This document shows positions 33,801-43,383 of a stretch of DNA of 64,000 nucleotides, in pieces. Position 1 is the stretch's first letter. Every line of letters starts with the position of its first letter. The stretch lies in assembly GCA_963789495.1 (NCBI GenBank), contig CAWBLP010000004.1:372001-436000 (forward strand), written 5' to 3'. The DNA comes from CAWBLP01 sp963789495. Its GTDB lineage: Bacteria; Pseudomonadota; Alphaproteobacteria; Acetobacterales; Acetobacteraceae. Under the pieces are notes generated by a model, which saw nothing but the letters and a program-made list of their open reading frames with translations, had not been told where the DNA came from and searched no databases. The translations under genes and the position numbers were made by a program.

Positions 33801-34085
33801 GCCGAGCGCGCCCCGCCGCCCGTCGATCTCGCCGAACTCTATCTGGCGCTGGGGCAGCACGACCAGGCGCGCACGCACGCTTTGGCCGGCTACGAATGGG
33901 CCTGGGCCGACGGCCCGCCCTGGTGCTGGCATTGGGACCTGCAGCGCTGCCGCGCCGTGCTGCAGGCTCTCAGCGAGCCGGAACCGCAACTGCCGCCGTT
34001 CGACCCCGCCAAGGTCCAGCCGCTCGACTACGAACCCGCGATTTGCCGCCTGCTCGCCGAACACGCCGCGAAAAAGCCCACCTGA
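30900..34085 (+). CDS. DUF4062-STAND NTPase-TPR protein
   Basis: A 1061-residue multidomain protein. Residues 5-90 form a DUF4062 domain (FKVMVSSSFRDLRGCREAV, DAYVVLIGNYRYGQ, LSVTELEFDRAEGRGLP). After a Pro-rich linker comes a STAND-type ATPase. It has Walker A AIGGMGKST (K243), Walker B LLVLDGLERVL with the D-x-x-E of STAND proteins (D322, E325), KLLVSSRLM as sensor and a winged-helix region to about residue 530. A charged helical insertion (residues about 548-602, RRLDAAEDETARTDLERRI) precedes helical TPR-like repeats to the C-terminus. STAND proteins act as ligand-triggered switches and several are anti-phage sensors; DUF4062 is a likely effector or signalling domain. It stands alone. The start at 30900 was chosen where family similarity begins. 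Confidence 0.85.
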   Translation: MAGNVFKVMVSSSFRDLRGCREAVRDAVLGQGMLPLMMEHDAAIPDRGIITNSLAKVDEADAYVVLIGNYRYGQVIDDAALNPTGLSVTELEFDRAEGRGLPICVFLMDENIPVSPVSMRAEATTQDKLLAFRARANHHSRITATFTTEEHLKGQVVQTLARLKDVLEKLREPPPAESARSAGPAVVPDTSTLPAPPEFVARPPYVPGHPFQGRARELALMRDWARSPDDPVLVFEAIGGMGKSTVTWEWVTNHAAADRPGWAGRLWYSFYERGADMREFKVTALAYITHQPPAAFRTHTDSELTHALLGHLTRAPFLLVLDGLERVLSAYHRADAAQLRDEDVREDADTGLAGRQPQDCIRPDDHDLLLHLATAAPSKLLVSSRLMPRALLNAGGEPLPGVRRELLHGLAPEDAEAMLRRAGIHGDGERMRRYLAQAFDCHPLVVGFVAGLVRKAPWAGMDFDRWVDDARGGAAVNLADPDLRQRQTNILKLAFDALEPRARELLARLGMLANAVGYDVVEALNPARPDPPEEAEEPIAPDEYWDFELHQLQRRLDAAEDETARTDLERRIAERRQQLQRDYEAARAEYADYQAALDAWRRSSALREAARWLDDTLADLESRGLLQWDRPAGMFDLHPVVRGYAIGALDPDARGQAGQRVADIFSSRAEPDYEKAQSPRDLADRIQVAQALCLAGKLQPAWDVLWPGTLKALLRLEAHHEILALLRPMFPDGFLSPPSGVDNAGFVANAAALALWAIGRRREEEAQNVFSIQNDVAKGLSRNLGISLRNHYHTLSDRNEPARAARVLALARDVAAALDEQQNVLWCDVDLVQDRADQGQPGEARSLWTDMVARPAWQRRYGQLEANCLFVEGWLLHRETALTTAFLDAAFARVRALGQRTSERYLWQLAGDWHQSADRDAEAIDAFAHAIRMAREVGLSDTGSEAQRGLSLARLGRRREADSAAASAERAPPPVDLAELYLALGQHDQARTHALAGYEWAWADGPPWCWHWDLQRCRAVLQALSEPEPQLPPFDPAKVQPLDYEPAICRLLAEHAAKKPT

Positions 34086-34328
34086 CCAGGGGCGCACACG
34101 TCAGACGGACCAGCCGCCTGCGTCGCGACCATCCCGAACCCAACGCTCTGTCTGCGCAGGCCGCAACGGACCGGACGGCGCCGCGGCCGCGACGACGCCA
34201 GCGTGGCCGGCGGGCGAACCAGACCGGCAGCAGGCCCAGGCGCGGCCGCACCGCCAGGAACAAGCGGCCCGCCCCCGCGCCCGCCATCGCCTTACCCCGC
34301 GCACCACCCCACGGGGCGGGCGCCCCGC

Positions 34329-35495
34329 TCACCGCGCCGAAAAATGCCGAGCGAGGCGGGAGACGGCTTCGTCCAGCACGGCGTCGCTCTTGCAGAAGGC
34401 GAAGCGGGCATAGTGCCGGGGCGCGTCCGGTTCGTCGTAGAAGGCCGAGACCGGAATCGCGGTGACCTTGGCTGTTTCGGTGATGTGCCGGCAGAACGCC
34501 ACATCGTCGCCGTTGAAGCCCAGCGGCCGGAAATCGGTGGTGATGAAATAGCTGCCCTGCGTCGGCAGCACTTTCAGCCCCAGCCCGGCCAACCCCGCCG
34601 CCAGCCGGTCGCGCTTGTCCTGCAACGCCGCCGACAGCCCGGCGAAATACGCGTCGTCCTTCGCCAGCCCCACCGCGACCGCGCGTTGCAGATTGGGCGC
34701 GGTGGTGAAGGTCAGGTTCTGGTGCGCCTTCGCCACATTCGCCGCCAGCGCGGCCGACGCCGTCACGTAGCCGACCTTCCAGCCGGTCAGCGAAAACGTC
34801 TTGCCCGCGCTGCCGATCCGCATGCAGCGTTCGCGCATGCCGGGCAGCGTCATCAGCGGGATATGGCGGGCGCCGTCGAAGGTCAGGTGCTCATAGACCT
34901 CATCGCAGATCGCATAGGCGTCGTGGCGCAGCACCAGCTCCGCCAGGAACCCCAGCTCCTCCTCGGTGAACACCTTGCCGCACGGGTTCATCGGCGAGTT
35001 CAGCATGATCGCCTTGGTCTTCGGCCCGAACGCATCCGCCAGTTCGGCGCGCGGCAGCGCCCAGTCCGGCGGTTCCAGCCGCACCAGCTTCGGGATCGCG
35101 CCGAGCATGCGGACCACCGGCAGGTAGGTGTCGTACAGCGGCTCGACCAGCACCACCTCGTCGCCCGGGTTCAGCACCGCCATCAGGCAGGCGGTGATCG
35201 CCTCGGTCGCGCCGGAGGTCACCACCACCTCGCTCGCCCAATCCACCTCCAGCCCGTAGAAGCGGCGATTGCAGGCGGCGACGGCCTGGCGCAGCTCCGG
35301 CACGCCGGGCATCGGCGGATACTGGTTGCGCCCGTCCCGCAGCGCGTCGCAGGCGGCTTGCAGCACATCCTCCGGCCCGTCGGTGTCCGGGAAGCCCTGG
35401 CCGAGGTTGATCGACTGGTGCTCGGTCGCCAGCGCCGACATCACGGTGAAGATCGTGGTGCCGATGCCGGAGAGCAGGGAATTGGCGGGCTTCAC
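34329..35495 (-). CDS. PLP-dependent class I/II aminotransferase
   Basis: A 388-residue fold-type I aminotransferase. The landmarks are NLGQGFPDTDGPEDV, TSGATEAITACLMAV, the cofactor-ring segment NSPMNPCGKVF, DEVYEHLTF, the PLP-binding Lys in SAGKTFSLTGWKVGY and the C-terminal carboxylate-binding Arg in HYARFAFCK. It resembles YbdL/kynurenine-type aminotransferases acting on methionine or aromatic amino acids. The start is GTG 35495 after AGGAAGGAGCGCG, which excludes a spurious 85-codon extension. It diverges from glnB. Confidence 0.9.
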   Translation of the reverse strand: MKPANSLLSGIGTTIFTVMSALATEHQSINLGQGFPDTDGPEDVLQAACDALRDGRNQYPPMPGVPELRQAVAACNRRFYGLEVDWASEVVVTSGATEAITACLMAVLNPGDEVVLVEPLYDTYLPVVRMLGAIPKLVRLEPPDWALPRAELADAFGPKTKAIMLNSPMNPCGKVFTEEELGFLAELVLRHDAYAICDEVYEHLTFDGARHIPLMTLPGMRERCMRIGSAGKTFSLTGWKVGYVTASAALAANVAKAHQNLTFTTAPNLQRAVAVGLAKDDAYFAGLSAALQDKRDRLAAGLAGLGLKVLPTQGSYFITTDFRPLGFNGDDVAFCRHITETAKVTAIPVSAFYDEPDAPRHYARFAFCKSDAVLDEAVSRLARHFSAR

Positions 35496-35845
35496 GGCGG
35501 GACGCGCTCCTTCCTGGTTAATCTGGCCCGATAAACCTGGCCTGATGGACTTGATGGACATTGGCCTTGTCGGCCCGGTGGACGGGCGCGGCAGTATGGT
35601 TCCTGGCCGGGCGCGCATCAATTGCCGGCGGCGACTGTCCGTAACGCGATGCATGCCCATTCCGCGGGCATTCTGCCATCGGAAGCGACCACGCCAATCT
35701 GCGCAAAACGGCGCCATCTTCAGAAATTCCATTGCATTGAAGCTTGGCACGCCGCATGCAAACCTGACCTGCTGCCGTTCAGTGCTTCGAGCGAAGTTGG
35801 GCAGCCTGCAACCATGGGAGGCCCGGTCCGCCGGGTTGGACGCGC
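35496..35845. other. Control region between aminotransferase and glnB
   Basis: This 350-base divergent spacer contains the sigma-54-like promoter described separately. No gene is visible. The stretch 35700-35760 is less GC-rich than its surroundings. Confidence 0.6.
35745..35760 (+). promoter_or_regulatory. Sigma-54 (RpoN)-type promoter of glnB
   Basis: TGGCACGCCGCATGCA matches the -24/-12 consensus TGGCACG-N4-TTGCA, with GG and GC ten bases apart and only one mismatch in the -12 half. It lies about 85 bp before the glnB ATG. In proteobacteria this gene is commonly driven by NtrC and RpoN under nitrogen limitation. Confidence 0.7.
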
Positions 35846-36184
35846 ATGAAGAAGATCGAGGCCATCATCAAGCCGTTCAAACTGGATGAGGTGAAGGAAG
35901 CGCTGCACGAAGTCGGGTTGCAGGGGATCACCGTGGTGGAAGCCAAGGGGTTCGGACGCCAGAAGGGCCATACCGAGCTCTATCGCGGCGCCGAATATGT
36001 CGTGGACTTCCTGCCCAAGGTGAAGATCGAGGTGGTCTGCGAGGACAGTGTCGTGGAACGCGCGGTGGAGGCGATCATGGCCGCCGCGCGCACCGGGCGT
36101 ATCGGCGACGGCAAGATCTTCATCTCATCGGTCGAGGAGGTGATCCGCATCCGCACCGGCGAACGCGGCGAGGATGCAATCTAG
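35846..36184 (+). CDS. glnB: Nitrogen regulatory protein P-II
   Basis: A 112-residue PII signal protein sensing 2-oxoglutarate, ATP/ADP and, through uridylylation, glutamine. The sequence begins MKKIEAIIKPFKLDEVKEAL. The T-loop (KGHTELYRGAEYVVDFLPK) contains Tyr51, the uridylylation target. The C-terminal nucleotide-binding part is RTGRIGDGKIFI. The length is exactly that of the family. It is followed by glnA after a 169-bp gap, so I name it glnB; the PII gene before amtB is named glnK by the same logic. Confidence 0.95.
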   Translation: MKKIEAIIKPFKLDEVKEALHEVGLQGITVVEAKGFGRQKGHTELYRGAEYVVDFLPKVKIEVVCEDSVVERAVEAIMAAARTGRIGDGKIFISSVEEVIRIRTGERGEDAI

Positions 36185-36250
36185 CACGCGACATATTCAA
36201 ATAACCGCTTCCGGCCCGCGGCGGAAACGAGTAGAGGGACCGGCCCATGA

Positions 36251-36271
36251 GGGCCCGCGCGGTGCGGGCCC
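36251..36271 (+). promoter_or_regulatory. Hairpin in the glnB-glnA spacer
   Basis: GGGCCCGC-GCGGT-GCGGGCCC forms a perfect 8-bp stem with a five-base loop and no T-run. It may protect or process the mRNA or partially attenuate readthrough into glnA; a full terminator is unlikely. Confidence 0.55.
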
Positions 36272-36353
36272 ATCCACCAGCCGCGGCCGGCTGCACTCCG
36301 CAACCGGCGCCTGATCGAGCGGCGATCAAGACTGAGGACGGGGAACAACAGGT

Positions 36354-37791
<1,438 letters not shown>

Positions 37792-37837
37792 TCAGCCGAC
37801 CCGGGTTTCTCCGGGAGACTGAGACAAAACAGCGACG

Positions 37838-37872
37838 AACGCCCCGTTGTCCGGTTGGATGGCGGGGCGTTT
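37838..37872 (+). terminator. Rho-independent terminator of glnA
   Basis: AACGCCCCG pairs with CGGGGCGTT over a 16-base loop and is followed by TTC. It lies 47 bp after the glnA stop. Confidence 0.75.
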
Positions 37873-38296
37873 CGCTGTCTGCAGACGAACGGATTGCAGC
37901 GCGTCCAGCGACGGCGTGCGGCCTGGCCGGGACCGGCACGACGCAACGCCCGAACCCGATCCGCGCCGTTCGATCATCCGGCAACACCCGTCCAGGCAAC
38001 CTGACGGCCCGCCGATTCCCTTGTGTATGACTGCAAGGTTGCGAACACGCACGACCACGGCGGGGTGCATCGGCGGTGTCGCACGCGCGCGGTGATCCGC
38101 GGCGGGAGGACCCGAACCCTGGGCCCACAACCGGCGTCGCCGATCGGCAAACCATCCCTGGCTGAGTGAGAAAATCCCCTTCGGGCCGCGTAACAGCCAG
38201 AGCACTCTCTGAGCATCTGCCTGCGATTTGGGCACAATGCCTCAGTGATTTGAAGAACCGGCCCGCAAAACCTGGAAAACCGCGGCCAGCTCACAT

Positions 38297-38312
38297 TGGC
38301 ATGATTGTTGAT
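38297..38312 (+). promoter_or_regulatory. Sigma-54-like promoter of glnK-amtB
   Basis: TGGCATGATTGTTGAT resembles the -24/-12 consensus TGGCACG-N4-TTGCA, with one mismatch in the -24 half and the GC of -12 replaced by GA. It lies about 100 bp before glnK, the expected place. It is weaker than the glnB promoter. Confidence 0.5.
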
Positions 38313-38411
38313 TGGGACTTGCCACGACCGGCCGTGCCAAGCGCCGGCGTCGAGTTGGGGCAGCAAGAGGACACGGCAAATGCAGGACACAACCCTTCAG
38401 GACAGGCCGAC

Positions 38412-38750
38412 ATGAAACTGATCATGGCCATCATCAAGCCCTTCAAGCTCGACGACGTGCGCGAGGCTCTGACCCCGCTCGGCGTGCAGGGCCTTACCGT
38501 CTCCGAAGTGAAAGGCTTCGGCCGTCAGAAAGGTCAGACCGAGATCTATCGCGGCGCGGAATACCACGTGAGCTTCCTCCCCAAGATCAAGATCGAGGTG
38601 GTCGTGCCGGACGATCTCGCCGACCAGGTGATCGAGGCGATCGCCAAATCCGCACACACCGGCAAGATCGGCGACGGCAAGATCTTCGTGCTCGACATCG
38701 AACGGGCCATGCGCATCCGCACCGGCGAAGTCGATGCCGCGGCTCTGTGA
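38412..38750 (+). CDS. glnK: P-II family regulator GlnK
   Basis: A second 112-residue PII protein (MKLIMAIIKPFKLDDVREAL). The T-loop is KGQTEIYRGAEYHVSFLPK with the modifiable Tyr51, and THTGKIGDGKIFV-like AHTGKIGDGKIFVLDIERAM closes the nucleotide site. It precedes the ammonium transporter gene by 25 bp. GlnK normally blocks AmtB when nitrogen is plentiful, through T-loop insertion into the channel. The ATG at 38412 follows CAGGACAGGCCGAC. The coding sequence is intact, in contrast to its downstream partner. Confidence 0.95.
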   Translation: MKLIMAIIKPFKLDDVREALTPLGVQGLTVSEVKGFGRQKGQTEIYRGAEYHVSFLPKIKIEVVVPDDLADQVIEAIAKSAHTGKIGDGKIFVLDIERAMRIRTGEVDAAAL

Positions 38751-38775
38751 CCCCTACAAAAAGGAAATTGGACCA

Positions 38776-40135
38776 ATGATGAGACCCCGCCTGCGCTGGG
38801 GCATGGCCATGCTGCTGCCGGCTCTGATGGTAGCAGCCCCTGCTTTCGCCGATGACGGCGCCACCCAAGATCGACACCGGCGACACCGCCTGGATGATGG
38901 CCAGCACCGCGCTGGTGCTGCTGATGACGGTCCCCGGCCTGGCGTTGTTCTATGCCGGCATGGTGCGCAAGAAGAACATCCTCGCGACCATGATGCAGTC
39001 CTTCACCATCACCTGCATCGTCACCCTGGTGTGGATGGTCGCCGGCTACAGCCTCGCCTTCACCAATGGCAACGCCTATGTCGGCGACCTGTCGCGCCTG
39101 CTGTTGCACGGCATCGCCGACCACATCACAAGGGTGCGGATGCCGGCTTCGTGCTAGGCGCCGGCTCGGATGGCGCGACGCGGCTGACCATCCCTGAATC
39201 CGTCTACATGATGTTCCAGATGACCTTCGCGATCATCACGCCGGCGCTGATCGCAGGGGCCTTCGCGGATCGCATGAAGTTCTCGGCGCTGTGCATCTTC
39301 ATCACCCTGTGGTCGCTGCTGGTCTATTCGCCGATCGCCCACTGGGTGTGGGCGCCGACCGGCTGGGTCGTCCAGCCTTGGCGTGCTGGACTTCGCCGGC
39401 GGCACCGTCGTGCATATCAATGCCGGTATCGCCGGCCTGATGTGCGCGCTCGTGCTCGGCAAGCGCGTCGGCTACGGCAACGACAACATGGCGCCGTACA
39501 ACCTGGCCTACGCGGTGATCGGTGCGTCGCTGCTGTGGGTCGGCTGGTTCGGCTTCAACGCCGGGTCCGCCGTCGGCTCCAACGGCCGCGCCGGCATGGC
39601 CATGGCGGTCACGCAGATCGCCACTGCCGCCGCGGCGCTCGGCCTGGCTGTTCGCCGAGTGGATGGCCAAGGGCAAGCCCTCCGTCCTCGGCGCGCATCT
39701 CCGGCGCGGTCGCGGGTCTTGTGGCCATCACCCCGGCCTCCGGCTTCGTGCTGCCCGGCCCGGCGATCATCATCGGCATCGCGGCCGGCGTGATCTGCTT
39801 CTGGTCGGCCACCAGCCTGAAGCACATGATGGGCTACGACGACAGCCTGGACGCGTTCGGCGTGCACTGCGTCGGCGGCATCGTCGGCGCGCTGCTGACC
39901 GGCGTGTTCGCCTACGGCCCGCTCTCGGCCACCGATGCCAGCCCTGACGGCAGCCCGGGCGGCCTGCATCAGTTGCAGCTGCAGGCAATCGGCGTGATCT
40001 CGACCCTCGTCTATAGCGGCGTGATGACGCTGATCCTGCTGATGGTTACCAAAGCACTGGTCGGCCTGCGGGTCGAGCGAAGAAGAGGAGCGCGAAGGAC
40101 TCGATCTCGTACTGCATGGAGAGCAGATCTTCTGA
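38776..40135 (+). pseudogene. amtB: Ammonium transporter AmtB, at least six frameshifts as given
   Basis: AmtB is a trimeric inner-membrane ammonium channel. A signal peptide (RWGMAMLLPALMVAAPAFA) starts at 38776. The protein can then be followed only by changing frame near 38866, 39131, 39381, 39640, 39690 and 40078. The pieces, in order, are DTAWMMASTALVLLMTVPGL, SVYMMFQMTFAIITPALIAG, VLDFAGGTVVHINAGIAGL (first twin His), VAITPASGFVLPGPAIIIG, DAFGVHCVGGIVGALLTGV (second twin His) and TLVYSGVMTLILLMVTKALV. It ends EEEEREGLDLVLHGEQIF. Every conserved block is present and each shift is one base, so decay would be very recent; clustered sequence error is the alternative. Confidence 0.85.
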
Positions 40136-40141
40136 CCAAAG

Positions 40142-40171
40142 CGGGGCGCTTCATCGGGGCGCCCCGTTTTT
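40142..40171 (+). terminator. Rho-independent terminator of glnK-amtB
   Basis: CGGGGCGC and GCGCCCCG form a perfect 8-bp stem over a nine-base loop, followed directly by TTTTT. It lies just after the amtB stop at 40135. Confidence 0.9.
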
Positions 40172-40241
40172 GATTGACCCGTCTTCGGCGACACCGCCCG
40201 AGCCTACTCCAAACAGACCAAGAAGAACCGGAGCCCAACCA

Positions 40242-41570
40242 ATGCACCTTCTCCGAGCGAGCCGCACGACACTGCTCGCTGCCACCTGCCTGGGCCTCTG
40301 TGCCGCAGGTTCGGCCTGGGCACAGACCGCCCCCGCCGTGCCCGCTGCTCCGCCCGTCGCCGCGGAGCCCCCGCCTGGCCTGTGGATCAACGGCATCCAT
40401 CTGTCGGCCCAGGTCGAGGGTGGTATCACAATCAACCCGTCCAACCCGCAAAGCGGCGTCAACTTCGGCCACCTGTTCACCGATCGCGCCAATCAACCGC
40501 TGCTGAACCAGCTTCTGCTGACCGCCAACAAGCCGCTGGATCCTGCTGACCCGAACTTCCAGTGGGGCTTCAAGCTGCAGGGCATGTACGGCGCCGACGC
40601 GCGCTACACGCATTTCCTCGGTGTATTCGATCAGAACCCGGGTCCCGACTATCGCAACCAGTTCGACATCGTCGAAGCCAACGTCCTGCTGCATGTGCCG
40701 TTCCCGACCTCGGGCGGCATGGACATCAAGGCCGGCATGTATCCGACCCCGGTCGGCTACGAAACGATCGATCCGATCACCAACCCGTTCTACACCCACT
40801 CCTACATTTTCAACTTCGGCCTGCCGTTCAAGCACACCGGCGTGCTGACGCAGACGCATGTGACGCCGCTGCTGGACATCTACCTCGGCGTCGACACGGG
40901 CGTGAACACCACGTTCGGTCATGACGGCGACAACAACGGCGCGATCGGCGGTATTGCCGGGCTCGGGCTTAACATGATGGACGGCAACCTGACCGTCGTT
41001 GCGTTGACCCATATCGGGCCGGAGAACCCATCGCGTGCCCTGTCGCCGGCCTATAATGCCGACAAGTATCTGCGCTATCTCAGCGACATCGTGGTCACCT
41101 ACAAGGCGAGCGACAAGCTGACCCTGGTTACCGACCTGAACTGGATCCGCGACGACTTTCTGGGGATCGCCAGTACCGGCAAGCCCAGTTCGGCCAATGC
41201 CTTCGGCATCGCGCAATACGCGTCCTACGTCATCAACGACAAGCTGACATTCAATGCGCGGGCTGAAATCTACCGAGACGACGATGGCGTTTTTGTTGGC
41301 GGGGTAACCGGCAATACGGACTTCGTCCGCTTGCAGCAGGGCCTGCCGACCATCGGTTCAGCCCATACGCTTGGCCCGGGAAAGCCCACCACCTACGGTG
41401 AAATCACCCTCGGCTTCACCTTCAAGCCCACCTTGCCCGCGCCGATCACCGGTCTGCTGATCCGGCCGGAAATCCGCGTCGACAACGCACTCAGTGGTTC
41501 CAAGCCGTTCAAGGATGGAACCCGGGGCACGCGCGTGACCGTCGCATCCGATTTCGTGCTGACGTTCTGA
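40242..41570 (+). CDS. Outer-membrane beta-barrel porin (BBP2/OmpL-like)
   Basis: A 442-residue outer-membrane protein. The signal peptide (TTLLAATCLGLCAAGSAWA) is followed by a Pro/Ala-rich linker. A long series of alternating beta strands begins with GIHLSAQVEGGITINPSNPQ and ends in the aromatic C-terminus RVTVASDFVLTF, typical of Bam-inserted barrels. Internal blocks such as DIKAGMYPTPVGYETIDPITNPFYTHSY match the OmpL-like porin-2 family. The start was set at ATG 40242. It follows the amtB terminator and has its own terminator, so it is transcribed alone. A link to nitrogen uptake is suggested only by position. Confidence 0.85.
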   Translation: MHLLRASRTTLLAATCLGLCAAGSAWAQTAPAVPAAPPVAAEPPPGLWINGIHLSAQVEGGITINPSNPQSGVNFGHLFTDRANQPLLNQLLLTANKPLDPADPNFQWGFKLQGMYGADARYTHFLGVFDQNPGPDYRNQFDIVEANVLLHVPFPTSGGMDIKAGMYPTPVGYETIDPITNPFYTHSYIFNFGLPFKHTGVLTQTHVTPLLDIYLGVDTGVNTTFGHDGDNNGAIGGIAGLGLNMMDGNLTVVALTHIGPENPSRALSPAYNADKYLRYLSDIVVTYKASDKLTLVTDLNWIRDDFLGIASTGKPSSANAFGIAQYASYVINDKLTFNARAEIYRDDDGVFVGGVTGNTDFVRLQQGLPTIGSAHTLGPGKPTTYGEITLGFTFKPTLPAPITGLLIRPEIRVDNALSGSKPFKDGTRGTRVTVASDFVLTF

Positions 41571-41581
41571 GAGCACGCACC

Positions 41582-41620
41582 CGGCCGGTCCTGGCAGTGC
41601 CACGGACCGGCCGATTTTTC
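41582..41620 (+). terminator. Rho-independent terminator of the porin gene
   Basis: CGGCCGGTCC and GGACCGGCCG form a perfect 10-bp stem over a 12-base loop, followed by ATTTTTC. It lies 11 bp after the porin stop. Confidence 0.92.
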
Positions 41621-41672
41621 TCTGCCGGCGCCGTAGCCGGGCCGCCGCGGATGATATGCCAGCGAGCGACGG

Positions 41673-42436
41673 CTACAGGGTCAGCCCGCCATCCACCGTG
41701 ATGGTCTGTCCGGTCACCATCGCCGCGCCGAAGCCCAGGAACAGCACCACCTCGGCGAGATCCTCCGGCTGACAGCGACGCTTCAGCAGCGCGCGCTCGA
41801 TCGATTGCTGCCGCTCCTCGTTGGTCCATTCCACCATCCAGGAACTGTCCACCGCACCCGGCGCGATGGCGTTCACCCGTACCTCCGGCGCCAGCGCACG
41901 CGCTAGGTTCTGCGTCAGGCTGACCACGCCGGCCTTGGTCGCGCTGTAGGCCAGGCTGCTGCCGGCACGCCCCAGTCCGGCGATCGACGCGGTGCTGACG
42001 ATCGCCCCATGCGCCGCCTTCAGTGCGGGCGCCGCCGCCTTGGAGCCGCGGAACACGCCCGAGCAGATTGGTTTGCAGCAGTTGGGACCACAGCTCTTCG
42101 GTGATCAGGTCGAGTTCCGGCGGGCTGATGCGCCGGCGCGTGCCTGGGCGTGCCGGCATTGTTGAACAGCAGGTCAAGCCGGCCGAGATCGTCGATCGCC
42201 TTCAGCACCATGCGTTCGGCGCCACCGGCTTCGCTGACGCTGCCGGGCGCCATGATCGCCTTGCCGCCCTCGGCGGTCAGCTTGTCCACCGCTTCCGGCC
42301 CGCGCGGATCGTCGGCCAGGAAGTTGATCGCGACGGTGGCGCCGAACTTCGCCAGCATGCGTGCGGTGGCGAAGCCGATGCCCGACGCACCGCCGGTTAC
42401 CAGCGCGGTCTTGCCCTGTAGGTCGTAGGTGATCAT
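41673..42436 (-). pseudogene. SDR-family oxidoreductase, two frameshifts as given
   Basis: This short-chain dehydrogenase is the last gene of the five-gene acyl-CoA operon. The start at 42436 overlaps the preceding gene by four bases. The nucleotide motif is LVTGGASGIGFATARML, and LDLLFNNAGTPR follows. The frame then changes near 42135 to RRISPPELDLITEELWSQLL and again near 42060 to VFRGSKAAAPALKAAHGAIV. The rest is regular: catalytic Ser/Tyr/Lys in STASIAGLG and AYSATKAGVVSLTQNLA, then NAIAPGAV and TGQTITVDGGLTL. It probably oxidises a hydroxyacyl or alcohol intermediate. The two shifts may be errors, because all neighbours in the operon are intact. Confidence 0.82.
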
Positions 42437-43383
42437 GTCCCCTCCATCGGTCCGATCTTGCGCAGCGCCTGTTTCAGCGCCAGCAGTTTGCGGTCACGCT
42501 CACGGAACAGGTCTTCCGGGCTGCGGCCGCCCCAGTCGAAATAGCCCTTGCCCGCCATCACGCCGGTGCGGCCCTGCTCGATCAGGCGATCCAGTGTTTC
42601 ACTGCGTCCCTGCGGCACCGGCGGCGTATAGCTGCGGTTCTTCATGCCCTGCTGCATCAACAGCAAGCCGGTGAAATCCGCCTTCGCCATGATGCCGAGG
42701 ATCGGGATGCGCAGCGCCAGCCCGTGCAGCACCGAATCATCGATGTCCTTCGGCGTCACCAGGCCCTCATCGAGCAGCCGGTACACCTCCAGTTGCATCG
42801 CCGCCTGCAGCCGGTTGGCGACATAGCCCTGCACCATCTGCTTGAACACGACCGGCGCCTTGCCCATCGCCGCGACCATGTCGCGCACGGTGGCGATCGC
42901 CGCGGGATCGGTGTGCGGGCCGGGGCACAGATCGACCAGGTCGCACAGATAGGGCGGCGTGTACCAATGCGCGATGATCGTGCGCTGCTGCAAACCCTCA
43001 GGCACCAGCGGGAAGATATCGAGGTTGCTGGTATTGCTGGCGAGGATCGCGGCGGGTTCCATTAGCGCCTGCAACTGCTCGTACACCGCGCGCTTGGCAT
43101 CGGGGCGTTCGACGATCGCCTCGATCACCACCGCGGCGCCCTTCACCGTGTCCGCGAGCGACGGCATGCAGCGCACCGCATGCGACAGCCGCTGGCGGTC
43201 CCAGGAGGCATCGACCTCACCCGCCTCGGCCAGCGTCGCGAGCGCGGTTGCCATCAAACCGGGCGCGCGTTCCAGGGTGTCCGCGTTGCTGTCGGTCAGC
43301 CGCACCTGATGGCCGCCCAGCGCGAATACCAGCGCCAGCGCATGGCCCATCAATCCGGCGCCGACCACGGCGATCTCGGTCAT
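42433..43383 (-). CDS. 3-hydroxyacyl-CoA dehydrogenase family protein
   Basis: A 316-residue NAD-dependent 3-hydroxyacyl-CoA dehydrogenase without a hydratase domain. The Rossmann motif is VVGAGLMGHALALVFALGG. ILASNTSNLDIFPLVP and IIAHWYTPPYLCDLVDLCPG hold the catalytic Ser/His region, and VNRLQAAMQLEVYRLLDEG begins the C-terminal dimer domain. It overlaps its neighbours by four bases on both sides, so its translation is coupled in the operon ech-TPP-GST-HAD-SDR. Related bacterial enzymes also act on L-gulonate or carnitine, so fatty acid oxidation should not be assumed. Confidence 0.9.
   Translation of the reverse strand: MTEIAVVGAGLMGHALALVFALGGHQVRLTDSNADTLERAPGLMATALATLAEAGEVDASWDRQRLSHAVRCMPSLADTVKGAAVVIEAIVERPDAKRAVYEQLQALMEPAAILASNTSNLDIFPLVPEGLQQRTIIAHWYTPPYLCDLVDLCPGPHTDPAAIATVRDMVAAMGKAPVVFKQMVQGYVANRLQAAMQLEVYRLLDEGLVTPKDIDDSVLHGLALRIPILGIMAKADFTGLLLMQQGMKNRSYTPPVPQGRSETLDRLIEQGRTGVMAGKGYFDWGGRSPEDLFRERDRKLLALKQALRKIGPMEGT

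Larger units (their letters stand above)
37792..38411. other. Spacer between glnA and glnK
   Basis: These 620 bases hold the glnA terminator, the sigma-54-like promoter of glnK and an imperfect 22-bp palindrome TTGCCACG-ACCGGC-CGTGCCAA at 38319-38340, close downstream of that promoter. No gene is evident. Confidence 0.6.

Noticed and set aside
38776..40135. Several small separate membrane-protein genes at the amtB locus
   Set aside because: The pieces in different frames line up in exact order with one AmtB protein, so one broken gene is the simpler reading.
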